The notes under the pieces: generated by a model
What the model was told of the DNA's origin: nothing
The model's input: the letters and a program-made list of their open reading frames with translations, nothing else
Databases searched by the model: none
Assembly (NCBI GenBank): GCA_944363685.1
Contig: CALVUV010000025.1
Span: forward strand, 1 to 13,407
Length of the DNA: 13,407 nucleotides
From: an uncultured Bacilli bacterium
Lineage (GTDB): Bacteria > Bacillota_I > Bacilli_A > RF39 > UBA660
Reading direction: 5' to 3'
In this document: positions 6,644 through 13,374 of the stretch, one piece after another
How positions within the stretch are numbered: position 1 is the stretch's first letter
Layout: every line of letters begins with the position of its first letter
Made by a program: the position numbers and the translations under genes

Positions 6644-8440
6644 TTATCTTATTGTTGCTACTAGACGGAAAGAAACAGTTTGATCATTATTTCCATGATC
6701 TTGTCCATAAGCAAATATTCCAGGAAAATAATTAGAAATAACTGTTTGATTATACATGCCACCACGCACAAGCCACCAGAATATACCCATCATAACTTGA
6801 TGAGGGTTTTGCCAGCCATTTACTTCACTTAAACCATGACTTAAACATTCTCCTCCATTACATGCTGTATTTATATCTGATGTTGTATATTTATTATAAT
6901 ATTTTGATTCTGGCATTGATGTGAACCCACTATCTCCTAATACATCATTATAATTAGCCATTACATATTCCCAAGTACCACCTGACATATCATAGATTCC
7001 ATAGATAGTTCCTGTAGTAGATGCTCCTGTTCCATTTATATCTATATTATAAGTATATTGGCATCCATAATCTGTGTCTCCATTACTAGGTGTTCCATAA
7101 CTACAACCTGTTATGTAACTATCTGATTTATTTTGATATATATCTTTGTTTGCACCACTAAAATTAGTATTACCCAACTTTCCATATTTACTTTGAGATA
7201 AATAGGCAACTATCGCCCATTCACTATTCTTCATCAAATGAGTATCTGTACTCTCATTAAAGCCATATCTATTACCTACATCATTCATCTTTAAACTTAC
7301 ATTAAAGGCATTACTTACATTTATTCTTCTCCAACTTGTTACATTTGGTTTTATCATAGCATCTAATTCTGTTGTATTTCCTCCTCCATAACTTGCACTC
7401 GGATTAGAACTACTTGTCTCAAACTTTCCTACCCAGATTCCTCTAAGTTCTTGATTCCCAAATGTAAAGGCATCTGGAGTATACCAATCATCATCACTTA
7501 TTCCTTCACTTACTAAATACTTTGCACTTCCTCTATCCTTAGTATTTTCACTAACAAACTTTACATCTATTTCTCCTGGTAAGGCTTGGGTTGGTGTTGT
7601 ATCTAAGAATGTCCCTTTTTTTCCATAGTAATTTGTTCCATCTTCACTGCCTATTGAATATGAATACCTTGGTATCCATACCCACATTGTTTCTATATCA
7701 TCCATATTTATTACTGTTCCATTACTTGCATTTAGATATGTTTCTCTTGTTGATTCAGATACTGTTACTGCATTAGCCCATTTTAATTCATCATAGTTAT
7801 ACCAATCACTATTTATATTTATTCTATCTGCTTTTACCCAGTTATTATTTTCATACTTTACTGCTATCATTCCATCATCTAACATTGGACTGTTAGGACT
7901 ATTACTTTCTCTATCAAAACTTTCTACTACTATCTTACTTTGATATTGTGTTCCTTGAACTTCATTTCCTGCATCTTCATCTAACCACATATATAATGTA
8001 TATGTTACTTTATCACTTGGACTTAATACATCTTCTCCTCTTATTTCAAAGGTACCTATTCCATAATTATTTACTTTTATTATTCCACTATCATAGCCAT
8101 TAGTACCTGTCATTTTCATTTTTACATATCTATTACTTAAGGTATTATTACTATCTTCTTCTAATGAGATATGGTAATATGCATCTATATTTCCTGTATT
8201 TGTTATTGTAAAGGTATATGGAGTTGTCTTTAATCCTTCACTATCTGATATAGGTGCAGCGTTATCTAAATTTATATTATTTCCTTCACTAAAATCTACT
8301 TTTAGAATACCTGCTGTTAAACTTATTTCTTTTTCTCCTTCTATACTCATTGTTAGTAAGGCATAACTTGTTCCTATTAATGCTATTATACTTATACTTA
8401 TTACTATTATTGATATTATTATATATTTTTTTCTTTCCAT
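6644..8440 (-). CDS. SipW-dependent TasA-like protein fused to a formylglycine-generating-enzyme/C-type-lectin-like domain
   Basis: A 598-residue predicted surface protein. Residues 6-30 are a hydrophobic signal ending in TSYALLT, the SipW type. Residues ~40-173 form a TasA/camelysin-like domain (PYTFTITNTG, VTYTLYMWL) paralogous to the protein at 128-868. A linker (PMLDDGMIAVKYE, 185-197) leads to an FGE/sulfatase-modifying-factor-like domain: MWVWIPRYSY (252-261), KNSEWAIVAYL (404-414), GIYDMSGGTWEYV (481-493), WWLVRGGMYN (555-564), and the terminal SFRLV (590-594). The active-site cysteine pair of true FGEs is absent from the RGG region. A role as a C-type-lectin-fold binding or display protein is therefore likelier than catalysis. 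Four cysteines (446, 460, 527, 532) could form disulfides. The ATG at 8438-8440 follows AAGGAG (8448-8453). It has its own promoter and terminator, so is monocistronic. Confidence 0.8.
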   Translation of the reverse strand: MERKKYIIISIIVISISIIALIGTSYALLTMSIEGEKEISLTAGILKVDFSEGNNINLDNAAPISDSEGLKTTPYTFTITNTGNIDAYYHISLEEDSNNTLSNRYVKMKMTGTNGYDSGIIKVNNYGIGTFEIRGEDVLSPSDKVTYTLYMWLDEDAGNEVQGTQYQSKIVVESFDRESNSPNSPMLDDGMIAVKYENNNWVKADRININSDWYNYDELKWANAVTVSESTRETYLNASNGTVINMDDIETMWVWIPRYSYSIGSEDGTNYYGKKGTFLDTTPTQALPGEIDVKFVSENTKDRGSAKYLVSEGISDDDWYTPDAFTFGNQELRGIWVGKFETSSSNPSASYGGGNTTELDAMIKPNVTSWRRINVSNAFNVSLKMNDVGNRYGFNESTDTHLMKNSEWAIVAYLSQSKYGKLGNTNFSGANKDIYQNKSDSYITGCSYGTPSNGDTDYGCQYTYNIDINGTGASTTGTIYGIYDMSGGTWEYVMANYNDVLGDSGFTSMPESKYYNKYTTSDINTACNGGECLSHGLSEVNGWQNPHQVMMGIFWWLVRGGMYNQTVISNYFPGIFAYGQDHGNNDQTVSFRLVATIR

Positions 8441-8509
8441 TTTCTTACTCCTTACTACTTTTAATATTACCAATTATTTCTATTCTTATACTTTTTATTA
8501 TCTATAAAA

Positions 8510-8538
8510 ATATTAACACATAAAGTCCTTTTTATCAA
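8510..8538 (-). promoter_or_regulatory. Promoter of the TasA/FGE-like fusion gene
   Basis: The minus strand has TTGATA (8533-8538), a 17-bp spacer, and TAATAT (8510-8515) preceded by TG one base upstream (extended -10). Transcription would start about 8503, leaving a leader of some 60 nt before the ATG at 8440. It lies directly beyond the terminator of the small ORF. Confidence 0.65.
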
Positions 8539-8556
8539 ATATTTTGACATTATAAA

Positions 8557-8584
8557 AAGAATAGAATACACCTATTCTATTCTT
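8557..8584 (-). terminator. Rho-independent terminator whose stem contains the small ORF's stop codon
   Basis: The minus strand forms a perfect 11-bp stem (AAGAATAGAAT/ATTCTATTCTT; plus-strand arms 8574-8584 and 8557-8567) around a 6-nt loop, then a T run (8554-8558). The TAG stop of the 49-codon ORF (8572-8574) lies at the stem-loop boundary. Nearly the same first arm sits at 1-13, cut by the window edge, so a matching terminator is expected just outside. Confidence 0.75.
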
Positions 8585-8662
8585 AATACATTATGAAAGA
8601 AAGTAATTTTATTACTTAGATATTTATTAAATCGCCCCCCCCAGGTAACACATAGTAAACAT
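8572..8662 (-). repeat. Direct repeat copy 2 (G8 tract, hairpin, terminator arm)
   Basis: Second copy of the 91/92-bp element at 1-92. It has eight G instead of nine, the same AAGTAAT/ATTACTT hairpin, and the same start of a terminator. The block 8592-8618, containing AAAGAAAGTAATTTTATTAC, is identical in both copies. The sequence beyond the repeat (C/T-rich ribosome-binding-site region) is also similar once a 54-nt insertion in copy 2 is allowed for. Confidence 0.85.
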
Positions 8663-8721
8663 GAAATTTTAGAAAAATGACGAATTATTTTACCCTGGAA
8701 TTGACGATTTATTTTATCCAT
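8572..8721 (-). CDS. Small ORF, copy 2: 49 residues, in frame across a G8 tract
   Basis: A 49-codon ORF with all parts of a gene: promoter at 8755-8784, a ribosome binding site (AAGG, 7-nt spacing), an ATG at 8719-8721, and a TAG merging into a terminator. The product is basic. Residues 2-17 form an in-frame 8-residue tandem repeat of the pattern (D/G)KI-x-R-x-F-x. CLLCVTWGG then leads through the G tract into a tail ending NKITFFHNVLRIE, which is the part shared with copy 1. One added G would end the product at VTWGGAI. No known family is recognised. Its last ~25 residues faintly resemble the order V-x-GG-x-(F/Y)-N ... S/T-F at the end of the FGE-like domain in the next gene, so a relic of such a gene's 3' end is an alternative. 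Confidence 0.45.
   Translation of the reverse strand: MDKINRQFQGKIIRHFSKISCLLCVTWGGRFNKYLSNKITFFHNVLRIE
8635..8642. repeat. Homopolymer tract of eight C (G on the minus strand)
   Basis: Eight consecutive C, against nine at the equivalent position 64-72. It lies within codons 27-29 (W-G-G) of the small ORF. Its length sets whether the frame continues to the conserved tail. Confidence 0.9.
8678..8719 (-). repeat. Imperfect tandem repeat, 24-bp period, inside the small ORF
   Basis: Plus-strand units at 8678-8695 and 8702-8719 agree at 16 of 18 positions (core TGACGA-TTATTTTA-CC). The period of 24 bp is a multiple of three and yields an 8-residue repeat in the small ORF's frame. Copy 1 at the left edge lacks this insert. 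Confidence 0.7.
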
Positions 8722-8743
8722 TTTACTACCTTCTTTCTTACTT

Positions 8744-8784
8744 TTACTAGTTTTATATTATCATAAATACTAGTAAGATAGCAA
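8744..8784 (-). promoter_or_regulatory. Promoter of the small ORF, flanked by an 8-bp inverted repeat
   Basis: On the minus strand, TTGCTA (8779-8784) and TAATAT (8755-8760) are 18 bp apart, with a TG extended -10 element. A perfect inverted repeat, TTACTAGT (8744-8751) and ACTAGTAA (8769-8776), brackets the -10 box. Its outer arm falls at the expected start of transcription, so it could be an operator. The start would be near 8748, about 27 nt before the ATG. Confidence 0.5.
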
Positions 8785-8812
8785 GTATCTTATTTTTAAA
8801 AGAGTATATTTA

Positions 8813-9562
8813 CTATCTACTCTTTACCATTGCAATGTAATTATTAACTTGACTAGCCCAAGTAGTACTAGCGGCATATTTAGGTCCGATAGTTTCTGGT
8901 GTAGTTAGTCCATAAGCATAATAATTACGATATAAGTTATCTAAATAACCCATAATACCTTCATCAAGGGTAGGATATGCTTTATAAGCACCTCCACCAC
9001 AGCTTGGTCCTCCTTTTTGTCCACCTACATTATTACATTCACGAACTAAACTACTACAAGTACCATTACATCCTGTTTCATGAAGAATAATTGCAGTTGC
9101 CATATAAGGGTCAATACCAAGTTGTAAAGAATAACTTGCAATTAAGTATCCTTTACCAGAAATAGTAGAATTTAGGGAACGATTAAGCTTTTCTGCTAAC
9201 TGATTCATTGTTAATCCATCAAAAACAATTGGATCAATAGGAACAGTATTAATTTCATCATAAGTCTTAATATCTTCTAATTCTTCTTCAATAACTACTT
9301 CTTCGACACTTTCAGTATCTACAGTAGTAGCATCAACTATTTCTTCATTATTATTAGAATTATCTGAAACTTCTTCATTCTTACTTTCATCATTAACTTC
9401 TTCTACAGTTCCAGAGTTCATATCTTTCATAGTCACTTTTTCATAAGCTACAGTATTTGTACTTTCCATTTTAAAAGCTTGATACTGTAAAACTCCTGCT
9501 AAGCCTATCATAAAAACACCAATAGATGCTAAGGTAAGACTCAGCTTACTAACTTTTTTCAT
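8813..9562 (-). CDS. Exported glucosaminidase-like peptidoglycan hydrolase
   Basis: A 249-residue protein with a hydrophobic N-terminal segment (residues 6-27, no clear cleavage site, so secreted or membrane-tethered). It continues with a strongly acidic Glu/Asp/Asn/Val linker (about 50-106) and a C-terminal glucosaminidase domain of the GH73/FlgJ-like type. Diagnostic parts are AIILHETG with likely catalytic Glu162, CNNVGG (176-181), YPTLDEGIMGYLDNL (196-210) and KYAASTTWASQV (228-239). Such enzymes cut the glycan strands of peptidoglycan outside the membrane. Four cysteines (165, 169, 176, 188) near the active site may form disulfides. The ATG at 9560-9562 follows GGAGG; an in-frame TTG at 9584-9586 lies upstream of that site and is rejected. 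It sits 101 nt behind the adhesin gene with its own strong promoter. Confidence 0.85.
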   Translation of the reverse strand: MKKVSKLSLTLASIGVFMIGLAGVLQYQAFKMESTNTVAYEKVTMKDMNSGTVEEVNDESKNEEVSDNSNNNEEIVDATTVDTESVEEVVIEEELEDIKTYDEINTVPIDPIVFDGLTMNQLAEKLNRSLNSTISGKGYLIASYSLQLGIDPYMATAIILHETGCNGTCSSLVRECNNVGGQKGGPSCGGGAYKAYPTLDEGIMGYLDNLYRNYYAYGLTTPETIGPKYAASTTWASQVNNYIAMVKSR

Positions 9563-9590
9563 AGTTCCTCCTTCAAATAAGAACAATAAA

Positions 9591-9619
9591 ATTGTAGCAA
9601 ATATTTAATTTTTTGTCAA
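9591..9619 (-). promoter_or_regulatory. Near-consensus promoter of the glucosaminidase gene
   Basis: The minus strand has a perfect TTGACA (9614-9619), a 17-bp spacer and TACAAT (9591-9596), with TG one base upstream of the -10 box. This is the best promoter in the window. Transcription would start about 9584, 22 nt before the ATG. Confidence 0.85.
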
Positions 9620-9627
9620 ATTTGACA
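9614..9627. promoter_or_regulatory. 14-bp perfect palindrome covering the -35 box (candidate operator)
   Basis: TGTCAAATTTGACA is its own reverse complement and half of it is the TTGACA -35 box of the glucosaminidase promoter. A dimeric repressor binding here would block RNA polymerase. No T run follows on either strand in the right direction, so it is not a terminator. The match may partly reflect the -35 sequence itself. Confidence 0.5.
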
Positions 9628-9663
9628 CCCGAACCTACTATATTATATGCATTTTATATATAT

Positions 9664-12600
9664 TTATCTTGACTTTATCCCAGTTTTATTTTTATAAGAA
9701 ACATATATTAAGATACCACCAATTATCATTAAAATACCACCAGTTAAATATATAAATGTAGAATTACTAGAAGTATTAGGTACTTCTATAGGTTTAGAAT
9801 TAAACATAACTTCACTTTGAATATCACCTGTTTCTAGGACGTTAAATTCTACTACTGATGTATTTAATATATAACCATCTGGAGCGATTGTCTCAGTAAA
9901 AGTATAGTTACCTACTGGAAGCTTTTCTATGTAATATGGTGTATTACTTGATGTCCATTCTTCTACTATATTTCCATTACTATCTTTTATTACTAAGTGT
10001 GCTCCTTCTACTTCTTCACTTCCTACCATATCTTTCTTACTGATATTTACTTTAGTAAAGTCATTGACAAAGTTTATTATACTAACATTATTACTATCTG
10101 TAATACTAAAGTATATTGGTTCATTGTTTACTATTACTCCATTAGGAGCTTCTATTTGTTTTAAGATATATTCTCCTATTTCTAAGTTTTCTTTAACATA
10201 ATTTTCATTTGTTGTGGTAAATTCATCTATTAAAGTTCCATCTCTTGTTTCTAATTGGTATTTATAACCACTTGTTTTATTTGTATCTACTGTTAATGTT
10301 CTATTGTTTATACTTATTGTTGTTATATCATTAGTTATATTTACTGTTTGTACTTCTCCTGTTTCTAAGACTCTAAATGTTATCTTAGATCCTGTTCCTA
10401 CATAACCGCTAGGGGCTTCTATTTCTTCTAGGCTATATACTCCAGGAGTTAATCTCTTAACTTGATATGGACTATTACTACTTACAAAGGTAATTGGTTC
10501 CATTTCTCCATCTTCTCTATTTAATCTCATTGTGGCTCCACTTATATATTCTCCTGTTTTTGCATCTATTTTACCTAGATTTACTGTTATTGGTTTATTT
10601 TCTATTGTAACAGTAGCATTAGGATTATTAGAGTCTATTGTTACTTCATATTCTTTATTACTTTTTATATAACCTAAAGGTGTATTTACTTCTACTACTT
10701 TATATGTTCCTTCTCCTATATCATTTATTACTGTAGGAGTATTTGTTGTAGTTATTGTTTTTACTACTTCATTACCTTTTCTTATCTCTAAAGTCGCTCC
10801 ACTTACTGCTTCTTTAGTCTCACTGTCTATTTTTTCTATTGTTAGTCTTCCTCTTCTATTAACAAGAGAAAAGGTCCCAGAAGCATTATCTCTAGTATAA
10901 TTTATCTTTACTTGTTCATTATTTTTTATATATCCATCTGGTGCTTTTACTTCTTCAAGATAATATGTACCATAATCTAATCCATCTATAAAATATGGCA
11001 TTTCTCCACTAACAAAAGTTTCTATCTCTTCTTTATTACTATCTAAAAGTCTTAATGTTGCACCAGGAATACATTCTCCATATTCATCTACTTTTGCTAA
11101 ATACATTCGTGTTTTTACATTTTCCATAGTTACTTGAATACTAGTTGTATTTTCATCTACAGTAAAGCTTTTTCTTTCTGTATTTAATTGATAACCACTA
11201 GGAGCTTCTATTTCTTCTACATAGTAAGTACCATTACTTAGTTTATTTAGAGTATGAGCTTCTTTAGTAGTAGTAAATTCTTCTATTAAGTCTCCATTAC
11301 TATTAGTAACTCTAAGTTTCGCTCCACTTAGAGGATTTCCTTCTTCATCTACCTTATTAATTATTACTTGATTATCGGAATTATAGAAAGTTACAGTCTT
11401 AGCTTCAGTCTCTTTACCAGTTACTTCAAAAGTAACTTCACTAGTATTTAGTGAATACCCTGATGGAGGAGTTACTTCTATTACTTTATATTCTCCTTTA
11501 CTAAGACTATAAACACTATGTCCTTCATTGGTACTAGTCCATTCATCAATTACTTTTCCATCACTTACTCTTATTAATCTTAATACTGCTCCACTAACAA
11601 AGTTATTTTCTTCATCTTTCTTATCTATTATTACTTCATTTACTTCATCATGGAAAATAACTTCAATATTAGTATGATTTTTATCTATAGTAAACTCTTC
11701 TCCTTCGGTATTTACAAAATATCCATCAGGTGCAGTCACTTCTATTACCTTATAAGTTCCTTCACTTAATTTTGATGTATCAAGAAAAGTATATCCGTTA
11801 GTGGTAGTAATAGTTTCAACTACTTCATTATTACTATTTACTATATTTAATACAGCGCCACTAATAAATCCTCCTTGATCATAAGTTCTTTTTGCAATTC
11901 TTACTATATATTTAGAATTAATAATTTCCTTAGTAACATTTAAATTACTATCATTTATTATCACATTAGTACTTTCATTATCTATATAATATCCATTAGG
12001 TGCTGATAATTCTTTTATTTCATATTCTCCAGGTAATAAATTATCTATTACATAGTCTTCAGTTGTTGTTTCAAAATTTGCAACTGTCTTATTAGTTGCT
12101 TTTCTAATTACTTCAATATTTGCTCCTTCTAATGGTTTATTCTCTGTGTCAACTTTTCTAATTGTCAAACTACCTGTTGGCATGCTTACACTATTACTAA
12201 CAACTTTTTGTTTAGAAACAGGAACTAATACTGAAGCGACTGATTGTTGCATATCTTCTTTTGGAGGATCATAACTATATGCTTCAAATTCTGTATAATT
12301 AACTATTGCACTTATATTAACTGTTATTGGATTATCTATTTTAGATAAATCTACTCTTAATTTAAAAGATTCACCTTTATTTATTGTATTATTACTTATG
12401 ACGTTATTATTGTTATCTAAAACTTCTACTGCATTATTATCTACGCTTATTAAATAATTATCATAATCAACATTAGAAGTAATTGTTATTGAATCTGTCA
12501 TTAAGTATTTATTATCACTACTTAATTTAAAGTCATTAGTATTTATACTAAAAGTAGGATTAATTTCTATAGGATTATTTTTAGCATTAACTGCTCCTGT

Positions 12601-13149
12601 TATTAGTGGTTCTATATATCTATAATATTTACTACTTTTTATTACAGATTTTTGATTTGCAGTTAATACACCTGTTTCATTATCACTTACACCATTAACC
12701 AAATCTTGATACCACCATACAGCTATTTGTGTTAGATATTCATCATTAGCATTATCACCAGTTAAACTTTTTTTAGGATAACCATTTTGTAATAGATAAA
12801 CATATCCATCATCTAATGGAGTTTCATTTCTAGTAATTGTTTCTCCAGGACTCCATCCCTTATTTTTTTCAAGACAATATACTGTGTATCTTTCACCATT
12901 ATCATCGGTTGCAAAAAACGGAATAAGAGCGATTATCTCACCTTCAGTAAATTCTGGAAAAAGATTAACTCTATCTTCTGTAACATGTCCTTGGCCTGTA
13001 GTTAAGCTATCAAGATTTGCTAAGGCATAAGAACTTGCTACTGTCTTTGAGAAAAATATTACCATAACGGCAGCGATTATAGTTGATATTGTTACTTTCA
13101 ACCAATCGTTATGTCCTTTTTTGAAAATATTACTTATCTTACTTACCAT
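9664..13149 (-). CDS. Thioester-domain adhesin with nine Cna-B repeats and a sortase-type anchor
   Basis: An 1161-residue wall-anchored protein. Residues 18-43 are the signal segment. An N-terminal thioester domain follows (about 63-185): Cys92 in YTVYCLEK and Gln141 in YLTQIAVWWY fit the pair that forms the internal Cys-Gln thioester used for covalent attachment to host proteins. A beta-rich region (195-325) leads to nine Cna-B domains starting near 327, 413, 504, 592, 679, 767, 854, 943 and 1033. Most show the isopeptide-type Lys (for example Lys332, 510, 599, 686, 773, 860, 1038), the Glu in E-x-x-APxGY, and a C-terminal Asn. The eighth lacks the Lys. The end has VPNTS (1123-1127), a hydrophobic helix (about 1131-1152) and a basic tail, which is a non-canonical sortase signal. 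The ATG at 13147-13149 follows AGGTGA; an in-frame GTG at 13182 is rejected. Confidence 0.88.
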   Translation of the reverse strand: MVSKISNIFKKGHNDWLKVTISTIIAAVMVIFFSKTVASSYALANLDSLTTGQGHVTEDRVNLFPEFTEGEIIALIPFFATDDNGERYTVYCLEKNKGWSPGETITRNETPLDDGYVYLLQNGYPKKSLTGDNANDEYLTQIAVWWYQDLVNGVSDNETGVLTANQKSVIKSSKYYRYIEPLITGAVNAKNNPIEINPTFSINTNDFKLSSDNKYLMTDSITITSNVDYDNYLISVDNNAVEVLDNNNNVISNNTINKGESFKLRVDLSKIDNPITVNISAIVNYTEFEAYSYDPPKEDMQQSVASVLVPVSKQKVVSNSVSMPTGSLTIRKVDTENKPLEGANIEVIRKATNKTVANFETTTEDYVIDNLLPGEYEIKELSAPNGYYIDNESTNVIINDSNLNVTKEIINSKYIVRIAKRTYDQGGFISGAVLNIVNSNNEVVETITTTNGYTFLDTSKLSEGTYKVIEVTAPDGYFVNTEGEEFTIDKNHTNIEVIFHDEVNEVIIDKKDEENNFVSGAVLRLIRVSDGKVIDEWTSTNEGHSVYSLSKGEYKVIEVTPPSGYSLNTSEVTFEVTGKETEAKTVTFYNSDNQVIINKVDEEGNPLSGAKLRVTNSNGDLIEEFTTTKEAHTLNKLSNGTYYVEEIEAPSGYQLNTERKSFTVDENTTSIQVTMENVKTRMYLAKVDEYGECIPGATLRLLDSNKEEIETFVSGEMPYFIDGLDYGTYYLEEVKAPDGYIKNNEQVKINYTRDNASGTFSLVNRRGRLTIEKIDSETKEAVSGATLEIRKGNEVVKTITTTNTPTVINDIGEGTYKVVEVNTPLGYIKSNKEYEVTIDSNNPNATVTIENKPITVNLGKIDAKTGEYISGATMRLNREDGEMEPITFVSSNSPYQVKRLTPGVYSLEEIEAPSGYVGTGSKITFRVLETGEVQTVNITNDITTISINNRTLTVDTNKTSGYKYQLETRDGTLIDEFTTTNENYVKENLEIGEYILKQIEAPNGVIVNNEPIYFSITDSNNVSIINFVNDFTKVNISKKDMVGSEEVEGAHLVIKDSNGNIVEEWTSSNTPYYIEKLPVGNYTFTETIAPDGYILNTSVVEFNVLETGDIQSEVMFNSKPIEVPNTSSNSTFIYLTGGILMIIGGILIYVSYKNKTGIKSR

Positions 13150-13172
13150 ATTATCACCTATTCTTAACAATA

Positions 13173-13181
13173 AGTATATCA
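13173..13181 (-). promoter_or_regulatory. Candidate extended -10 promoter of the adhesin gene
   Basis: The minus strand reads TGATATACT: TATACT (13173-13178) with TG one base upstream. Transcription would start near 13166, leaving a leader of about 17 nt that contains the AGGTGA ribosome binding site. No good -35 box is seen at 16-18 bp, which suggests reliance on the extended element or on an activator. Confidence 0.45.
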
Positions 13182-13235
13182 CAGCTTAATCAATAAGAAC
13201 ACTTTACATTTTTTATGTACAAAAATTTTACAAAT

Positions 13236-13262
13236 ATATTTTACATAATAGATGTAAAATAT
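13236..13262. promoter_or_regulatory. 11-bp inverted repeat upstream of the adhesin gene
   Basis: ATATTTTACAT (13236-13246) and ATGTAAAATAT (13252-13262) are perfect reverse complements separated by 5 nt. They lie about 60-85 bp upstream of the predicted -10 box. No T run follows, so a regulator-binding site is likelier than a terminator. Further TTTACA half-sites occur at 13203-13208 and 13227-13232. Confidence 0.45.
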
Positions 13263-13328
13263 TATATAAATTATATATGTATGAAGAAATAAGATGCTAT
13301 AATCCGGTTTTAAACACTTCGAGTATAT

Positions 13329-13374
13329 AAAAACTCTCTTATTTCCTTATATATCAAGGATTAAGAGAGTTTTT
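13329..13374. terminator. Strong bidirectional terminator hairpin
   Basis: Arms AAAAACTCTCTTA (13329-13341) and TAAGAGAGTTTTT (13362-13374) are perfect reverse complements over 13 bp. The intervening sequence can add an inner TCCTT/AAGGA stem. T runs stand on both strands, so it can end transcription from either side. It most likely closes a minus-strand gene to the right of the window and isolates the adhesin gene. Confidence 0.85.

Noticed and set aside
6644..6790. Diversity-generating retroelement variable region
   Set aside because: The C-terminal shape fits such targets, but no reverse transcriptase or template repeat is present in the window. It is kept only as a testable idea in the findings.
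7591..7776. 61-residue plus-strand ORF rich in Leu/His/Phe
   Set aside because: It lies antisense within the TasA/FGE-like fusion gene, and its composition is what the reverse of that AT-rich gene would give.
6644..8440. Active formylglycine-generating enzyme
   Set aside because: The cysteines needed for catalysis are absent from the RGG region and the fusion to an exported TasA-like domain fits a binding role better.
8572..8662. The 91/92-bp direct repeats as ends of an insertion sequence or integrative element
   Set aside because: They enclose 8.5 kb of ordinary genes with no transposase or integrase. Their coding frame and terminator explain the conservation better.
8774..8792. Hairpin TAAGATA-5 nt-TATCTTA behind the glucosaminidase gene as its terminator
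   Set aside because: The T run lies on the plus-strand side only, where no gene needs it. On the minus strand no U-tract follows.
13295..13374. Plus-strand extended -10 (TGCTATAAT) followed by the terminator, suggesting a ~65-nt small RNA
   Set aside because: There is no -35 box, and the terminator is fully explained as a bidirectional boundary element. Evidence is too thin without expression data.
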